From contig JAAAUF010000175.1 of assembly GCA_015499985.1 (NCBI GenBank), positions 3,765 to 53,844 on the forward strand: 50,080 nucleotides of DNA, read 5' to 3'. Of this stretch, positions 44,104 to 50,080 are shown one piece after another (the first letter of the stretch is position 1; every line of letters begins with the position of its first letter). The position numbers and the translations under genes were made by a program. This stretch comes from Haplosporangium gracile (taxonomy: Eukaryota > Mortierellomycota > Mortierellomycetes > Mortierellales > Mortierellaceae). The notes beneath the pieces were generated by a model. It was not told the origin of the DNA. It did no database searches and saw only the letters and a program-made list of their open reading frames with translations.

Positions 44104-46121
44104 CTGTCTTTATACACTTCTCGAAGGAGGGGAAAGTAAGATGTCTCTTTGTGGAGGAAGGGAATTGTGGGGCGGATCTTTGAAAGGAACGCGGATGAAA
44201 GAGAGTCGTGAAGGCATAAGGAGCCAAGAGGAGACGGGAGCATTGTTTCTTGTTTGCCTTTATAGTCAAAGAAAGAGCCGTTTGTTCTTTGTGTGGTAGA
44301 GAATGAGATAATAGAAAGATGGTGGAGGTATGGCAATGGTCGTAACGGTGGTGGTTCTGTATGACGGGGTCAAAAAAGAAATTAAAAAATCGTTGCTTTT
44401 CTCTTTGTTGAGCGATAATGATATGCGTGAGTACCACCGTTAATTAAATCATACATGCATGATGGGTAGGGCGAGGGTGAGGGTTCCTTACCACATCACC
44501 CAAAGAGCGCATTCCTTTGACATTTGTCTCTCTTCTCTTCTCTGTTCTGCACCCTCAAAAGGCAAAAGACGTATCATGCATCTTCCAGAATGAGAGATGT
44601 AGGGTTGATATAGGTGCATACATAGCCTTTTCTCTTTCTTCGGATATGTGAGTTCCTGTTTAGCACGCGGAGCGCATTAGACGCATAAGCATTTTGCATG
44701 TAGTGGATGATTTTCTGGCTTTTATGTGGTGGATACTTTCTATGCTATGTCCCGATTGGTCACTGCAGTGATGTAGTTTGAGCGCATTGCTGTTGAAAAA
44801 TAAAGTCTCCTGGCTGGTGTTGCCGTCCCGCGGAATGGATTATCGTTGTCAACAGAGGACCTTCTCGCTGCTTCTCGCAGAGACCTTCTTTCACTTGTGC
44901 GCTCGATGTGTCTAGACTTCGATTGCCCTCTGGATAGGAATTCAGGAAGAACTTTCTTGAGCCTTCAAAAGAAATCTCAAAACAATTGGTTTTTGTGTGT
45001 AACTCTCACGATTGGCTTTATCTCTGTGCGCCATCGCGTTTTTTCATGGTTTTCTTTATTCCTTTCCAGAAACGCGTGTTGACGCTCTGATTGAGAGAGA
45101 GAAAGAGGATAGGGGAAAAGGCATGCGATGACATAGGGAAAAGGAACGAGAAAGGTTTGAAAGAAGAGGCCCTCGCTCGCTCGGCGTTTGCTTAAATGAT
45201 TGTGAAGGCAAAGCATGCGGGTTGTGAAAAATGACAAGACAGACGAGGGGTATGATAAAAAAAATAAAAAAAAGGTGAGACCTAGGCAGCAGGGGTGAGG
45301 GTGAAGAGCAAGAGAGAGAGAGGGGGGGAGGAGGGATAGAAGGGATAGAAGGGCTACAATTGTCCTTGGTTGCTTTTGGTTGTGCCTTTCCATCCCCAGC
45401 CCATCGCCCTCTTTCATCTCACAACAGGGTGATATGAGAGCAGTTTGGTTGTGTTTTGATTGCAATTCGACTAGGCAATTGTTTGTTGTTCCTACTGTTG
45501 ACTTGTGTTCCTTGTAAGTGTCGAGTGAGAAATAGAGAAATAGAGAAATAGACATGCTCCCATTGAACCTTGCTTGTCTCAGCAACTGATTATGATGCGT
45601 GTGCCTGGTCTTGCCCTGAAGGGTCGGCCAGCCAGTCGCTCGTTTATCCAGTAGGTAACATTATCCAGTAGGTAACATTATTAGAAGTAAGCTTATTCTC
45701 CCCTTGTACACACCTCTCTTCCTCTCCCGGTCTTCTTTCTTTGTTTTTTTTGTTCTTCCCCTCTTCGCTTCTTCTTGACCTTTCTTCCCCTCTTTTCCAT
45801 ACCCTTTTTTTTTTTTCTTTTCCTCATCTGATCTCCGGTATCTCTTCTCTTCATCCAAAGTTCATCCGCAACCAAAGGTCGCCACTGATGAACAACCACG
45901 GCAGGGACGAGGTACTTTCTACTACCCACCCACTCTCGCCTTACTCTTGCCACATTCACACTCATACTTTTATCTCACTTACTTACCCGTAATCCAAACC
46001 TCACACTACCACATGCACACACCACTACAAAAATCCACTCACTCAGTTCCACCACGACCACCTTGCGAAAAAGCAACTCCAACTAACATATTTCTCCCTC
46101 TCCGACCACCTCGTCTGTTTC
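44104..46121. promoter_or_regulatory. 2 kb divergent upstream region of the 612-residue gene (-) and anoctamin gene (+)
   Basis: Large spacer with no recognised gene. The left part is GA-rich on the plus strand (leader of the minus gene). The right part (45690-46120) is strongly C/T-rich, ending in A/C-rich sequence before the anoctamin start. A 609-base minus-strand frame (44977-45585) is antisense to purine-rich DNA and encodes Leu/Ser/Pro low complexity; it was rejected as a gene. ATGCAT-type palindromes occur at 44453-44461. Confidence 0.5.
45646..45679. repeat. perfect 17-base direct tandem duplication
   Basis: ATCCAGTAGGTAACATT occurs twice head to tail with no mismatch (45646-45662 and 45663-45679), in the upstream region of the anoctamin gene. 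It could be a recent duplication or footprint, or a paired protein-binding site; nothing decides between them. Confidence 0.9.
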
Positions 46122-49100
46122 ATGTCTCCATCTCAAATAGTCAACGGTCATCGACCTGTCGGTCATCAACCCCCAGAGGTCAAGACCTCAACAATATACC
46201 CCTCCTCCACGCTCACCCCCCGTTATCACCTCCCCCACCGTCAGTACGCCCAATCTCTTTAACCACCTCTCCCTACTTGACAGCAACGATCCAACTTCTC
46301 CCTCAGCCGCCAGTCCCACCAGCGGATCCGGTACAGGAGCAGGCAACAGCAACCAAAACCGACTCTCCAAGGGTCAAGCCAAGGGTGGCGCGGGAGGCGG
46401 AGGAGGAGGACACGGCGGCAGTGGAAACCACGAAGCTAAGGAGTGTCCCCGCCATGCTGAGGGCCACCCTCCCAACCGTCTGACGACTCGCGATCTGGGC
46501 AACAATAGAACGGTCTATCTTTTCTTTGGTTCGGATGTTGTTCTCTTTGATACTATCATGACTTACCGTCTCGGCAAGCCTGATATGCTTGTCGAGGATG
46601 CCATTGACGCTCATGGTAAGTTATTCCAAAACTACAAAAGGGCCTCGAACAAAAGTATTGGACATTTTCGTTCGTCAAGCTAGTCGGGAATTATACCAAA
46701 TCAACGGAAAATAACCAACAGAGACAAGCAACAAACGGGGCTAACGTGAATTGTCGAAAAAAAACCCCCCACGATGACACCCCTTTTACCTCTCTCCTCT
46801 TGCCTTCTTCCCTTTCTTTTTCCTTTTGGACCTTCCCATGGAATGATATTTGCTATTTTACTATCTTGCCTTCCTTTTCACGTTTATGCGTTGCCTTATT
46901 GCGTTATGCTGTCACCCTTAGTCATATCTCCGATCTTTCTCACTCACCATATGTCTCTCTTTCCCACTGATGTTGTGTAATTAGGGGAGCATCAGGGTGC
47001 AGATGCTATGGCCAACCTCATCTACGGGACTCAGGCTTTTGATATGGTCCTCAAATACCCTATTGCCGAACACCTTCGCAAAGTGCACCTGACCCCCGAA
47101 CAGACGTCTATCAACGTTGACAGCAATGACGCAGCCTTGTTTGAGAAGGGAGCAGCAGCAGGACAGGAAGGTCAAGGATTGATTAACAACAACAGTGTTA
47201 CTTCAGGAACTGACGCAGCAGTAGGAGTAGCCAACAAGGATCTGGAGGCAGGAGCAGTCAGCACCGCCAAGATTGAGCAGGAAGCCAAGCTGGGGATGCA
47301 CCGTCGTCGGTTCAAGAAGGCGTTGCTGATGGAGGGTTTAATCATCGAGGAGGAGCCCAATATTGATGGTGAGGAGATGTTTGTAAAGATCTATGCGCCC
47401 TTTTGGAGACTCTGTGTTGAAGCCCAACGATTGCGTTTCAAGGTCGAGCTCGTAGTAAGTTTTTTTTCTCATCGTTGTTGTATGTCGATATATCCAGGAA
47501 ATGAAAAGTACGGCTGTTATTTTTAACAAAAATACGATTGCGCGAAAGGAAGGCTCAGAATTTTCCATGCTTTCCATATATCCCTCACAACACTCTTCAC
47601 TACCCGACCTTTGTTCATTCCACAAGCTCACCTCATACCCTATCCTGGTGCTCCATTACAACCATCCTCTTGTTTTCCCACTCACGAGCAGCTCACAAAC
47701 ACTTTATTCCTTGCCAATAAGTAGCATGTAGAGACTTCAAAGGAAAAGGCGGCAGCGGATGCAGCAGCAGCCAAGACGAAATCGCAGGGAGTCCTATACA
47801 GATACTTTTGGCGATTCCTCCAAAAGGCCGATAATATCTCGCTCCCCCTTCGTCCGGAATCGCTCCAGTTCAAGGCGACAAAACTCCGACAGTACGCCCT
47901 CGCGGAGAAGACCCGTCGCTGGAGCGATATTGTCCGTCATGGTGGAGGTATCAAACCCGACGGCTCTGGTGTTGGTTCTCGTATGGGATCCGATGGACGC
48001 GATGGGTTCTTTGACACAGCTCGTCGTGGTCGTTTGGTAAGTTTTTTGCTTTTTTATCTGGTGGGACATCTCCTCCTTTTATAATTTTTCGGAACATTGG
48101 GATATGGATTTTTGAATATTTTGGGCTGTGGTTTTTGCATAGAAATGTACCGCAAAACGCGTCCTAAACGGATACACGATTTAGGAGCAACTATTTGCAA
48201 CTAACTCTTGGGCGTAAACGCAGGCTGTTGCATATGTTTTTTTTTTATCTTTTGTTTTCTCATCACTAATCTTTTGAATGCTTCTTTCTCCACATTGTTG
48301 TATCAGACGGAGAGTATTATTATCTACAGCAAGATCAAGACCAAGCGCGGAGATCGACATGCTCTCAAGACAGCTATGGACAAGAAGGCATACACGGACA
48401 TGTTTACCCTGCACGACGGCTCGTACAAGTCCAAGGTCAAGCCCATACCCAACCAACGCACCCTCCTCTACCAGAGCTGGGTCCGTTCCCGTCGCTCTCA
48501 ACCCCTGGAAGACATCCGACACTACTATGGCGAGAAAGTTGCGCTTTATTTCGCATGGATTGGACATTACACTAAATGGCTCACCTGGGCCGCCCTTGCG
48601 GGAGTGCTCTTCTTGATCTATGGAGTTTCGAACCATTTTATCAAGGGACCAGCAGGTGAAGGTATTGGTGGACAGCTGGTGGATGTCTTTGATAACGCTT
48701 TGACATTGCCCTATGCCCTGTTCATGTCTGTCTGGTCGGCGTTATTTGTCGAGTACTGGAAGCGCAAGAGTGCTGTGTTGGCTTATGAGTGGAACACTCT
48801 GGACTTTGAGCAGCTGGAGCGAGCCCGACCGGAATTCAAGCCTACGGGAACCCGTATCTCGCCTGTCACTGGAAAACTGGAGCTCTACTACCCACGCTAC
48901 AAGCAGATCGTCTCTATCTTCACCAGTGTTATGGTCGTCTTAATCTCTGTAAGTAATTCTGAAGATTTATATGTTATGTTATGTTTTGTTATGTTATGTT
49001 TTGTTATGTTATGGTATTTTTTTTTGTTAGCTCTTTATAGTTAACTTTTTTCTTCTTTATATTCCCTTTCATAGATTGGAATTGTTATTATTTCGGTCGG

Positions 49101-49969
49101 ATCCCTGATGCTGTTCAACTTGTATATGAAGAAGAGCGACGACCCAAATTCACTTCGAGCAGGAATGAACTCATATGTCACCACTGTCGTGACGGCTTTG
49201 CTCTCCTTGGTCGTCATTGTCGTCCTTGGAACCGTCTATGCCAAGCTTGCCCAGATTCTGACCAACAACGAGAACCACAAGCGTTTGACCCAATACGAAG
49301 GTAAAATTCAGACTTTTTGTGTACCAGAGAATCGATAATGCTCCATTCAACATGAAAGAATGACAGCTGTGATACATTTTAATGTCTAACGCCACCAAAA
49401 ATACCACCTCGAAAATTTAGACGCGCTGATTATCAAACGGTTCCTGTTCGACTTTGTCAACTTCTACTCTGCCCTGGTCTACATCGCATTCTTCAAGGGT
49501 TACATTGCCCAAGACGTCAAACTCTGGGACAAGCAACCACGGGACAGCTGCGGAGAGGATGGGTCCTGTCTTGGCGAGCTTGCGATCCAACTGGCCATTG
49601 TCTTTGTCGGTAAACAATTAATCAACCAGGCCCAGGAGATCGCCATTCCCATCCTGAAGAAGTGGTGGAACAAGAAGAATGAGCTTGCTGAGCGCGCCGC
49701 TAACTTAAAGGGCAAGTACAAGACGCACACTAAGGCCGTCAAGCCTCCTCAATGGGCCAAGGATGATCTTTTACCCGCTTATAACCCTCAGATGTTCGAG
49801 GAGTACCGTGAGCTGGTGATCCAGTTTGGATTCTGTACACTGTTCGTTACCGCCTTCCCGATCGCGCCCATCTTTGCCCTGCTGAACAACATCCTCGAGA
49901 TCCGTGTGGATGCCTACAAACTTCTCACCCAGCACAAGCGACCTGTTGCTCAAGGTGCCCAGGACATCG
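46122..49969 (+). CDS. TMEM16/anoctamin-family membrane protein, 3' end beyond window
   Basis: Exons read: 46122-46615, 46985-47454, 47734-48036, 48307-48948, 49075-49300, 49421-49969, then an intron (donor GTAATA at 49970) running to the window edge. The N-terminal cytosolic domain starts with a Gly/Ser/Pro-rich stretch and TVYLFFGSDVVLFDTIMTYRLG. The anoctamin core begins around EDIRHYYGEKVALYFAWIGHYTKWL, with hydrophobic helices WAALAGVLFLIYGV, YALFMSVWSALFVEYWKRK, IVSIFTSVMVVLISIGIVIISV, VVTALLSLVVIVVLGTVYAKLA, FDFVNFYSALVYIAFFKGY and FGFCTLFVTAFPIAPIFALLNN; SVWSALFVEYWKR, followed by LAYEWNT, is characteristic. The family comprises Ca-activated chloride channels and lipid scramblases; fungal Ist2 tethers ER to plasma membrane. 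The start is uncertain: the frame from Met 46122 breaks at a C6 run (46216-46221) and continues in the next frame; otherwise the first in-frame Met is 46558. Confidence 0.88.
48969..49014. repeat. TATGT-type microsatellite in anoctamin intron 4
   Basis: Imperfect array of TATGT/TTTGT pentamers just after the donor at 48949. Intronic, so length changes would not affect the protein. Confidence 0.8.
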
Positions 49970-50080
49970 GTAATATATATAACATTTCTGTTTTATTTGA
50001 TTCAAAAAGGCTGGAAATGCCTTCAATGTCTTACTATTTGCTTGCCTTTTTTTTTTTTTTTTTTTTTTGTTTATTTTTTT

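Noticed and set aside
44977..45585. 202-codon minus-strand frame
   Set aside because: It is the complement of purine-rich spacer DNA and encodes Leu/Ser/Pro/Phe-rich low complexity; probably upstream region of flanking genes.
50050..50080. Poly-T at the right edge as a possible terminator
   Set aside because: It lies in the intron after anoctamin exon 6, where T-rich tracts are common in this sequence.

Overview
This is a eukaryotic, almost certainly fungal, window. Genes are split by many short introns (about 45-130 bases, GT...AG, with one GC...AG), coding exons are rich in Gln/Pro/Ser/Thr tracts, and spacers are pyrimidine-rich. The fungal-type SNF5 with a C-terminal GATA-like finger, the F-box/LRR proteins and the WD40-type channel fit an early-diverging, Mortierella-like lineage; that placement is inference. 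I see no prokaryotic genes, CRISPR array, complete transposon, rRNA or tRNA.

Layout, left to right: (-) membrane protein with a Cys-rich C-terminus (620-2143); (-) tubulin cofactor E, 11 exons (2796-5547); (+) type II membrane protein with a beta-repeat ectodomain, 6 exons (6440-8991); (+) SNF5/SFH1 chromatin remodelling subunit (9296-11430); (-) Cid1-type terminal nucleotidyltransferase with a long Gln-rich tail (11639-15712); (-) a second beta-repeat type II membrane protein, paralogue of the first (16110-18161); (-) cytochrome P450, 9 exons (18440-20883); (+) Cu/Zn superoxide dismutase (22045-23145); (-) NDUFB3-like complex I subunit (24468-24671); (-) GNAT acetyltransferase (25035-25712); (-) a 1663-residue WD40-like protein fused to a six-helix ion channel, 11 exons (26559-32697); (-) a decayed F-box/LRR pseudogene (34178-36584), head to head with an intact (+) F-box/LRR gene (36958-38547); (+) RRP8 rRNA methyltransferase (38751-41208); (-) an unrecognised 612-residue protein whose 3' end appears to be tandemly duplicated (41.8-42.3 kb); and (+) a TMEM16/anoctamin gene that runs off the window (46122 onward).

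Most genes are unrelated housekeeping functions: tubulin folding, chromatin, RNA tailing, oxidative defence, respiration and ribosome biogenesis. The strongest candidate for something little described is the pair of type II membrane proteins. They share the same six-exon plan and the same intron phases (1,1,0,0,0) but have diverged in sequence. One carries a PPxY motif. A third type II-like protein with a disordered tail lies at the left edge. The WD40-channel fusion is the second candidate.

Exon boundaries were read by eye from splice signals. For every complete spliced gene the phases add up to a whole number of codons.
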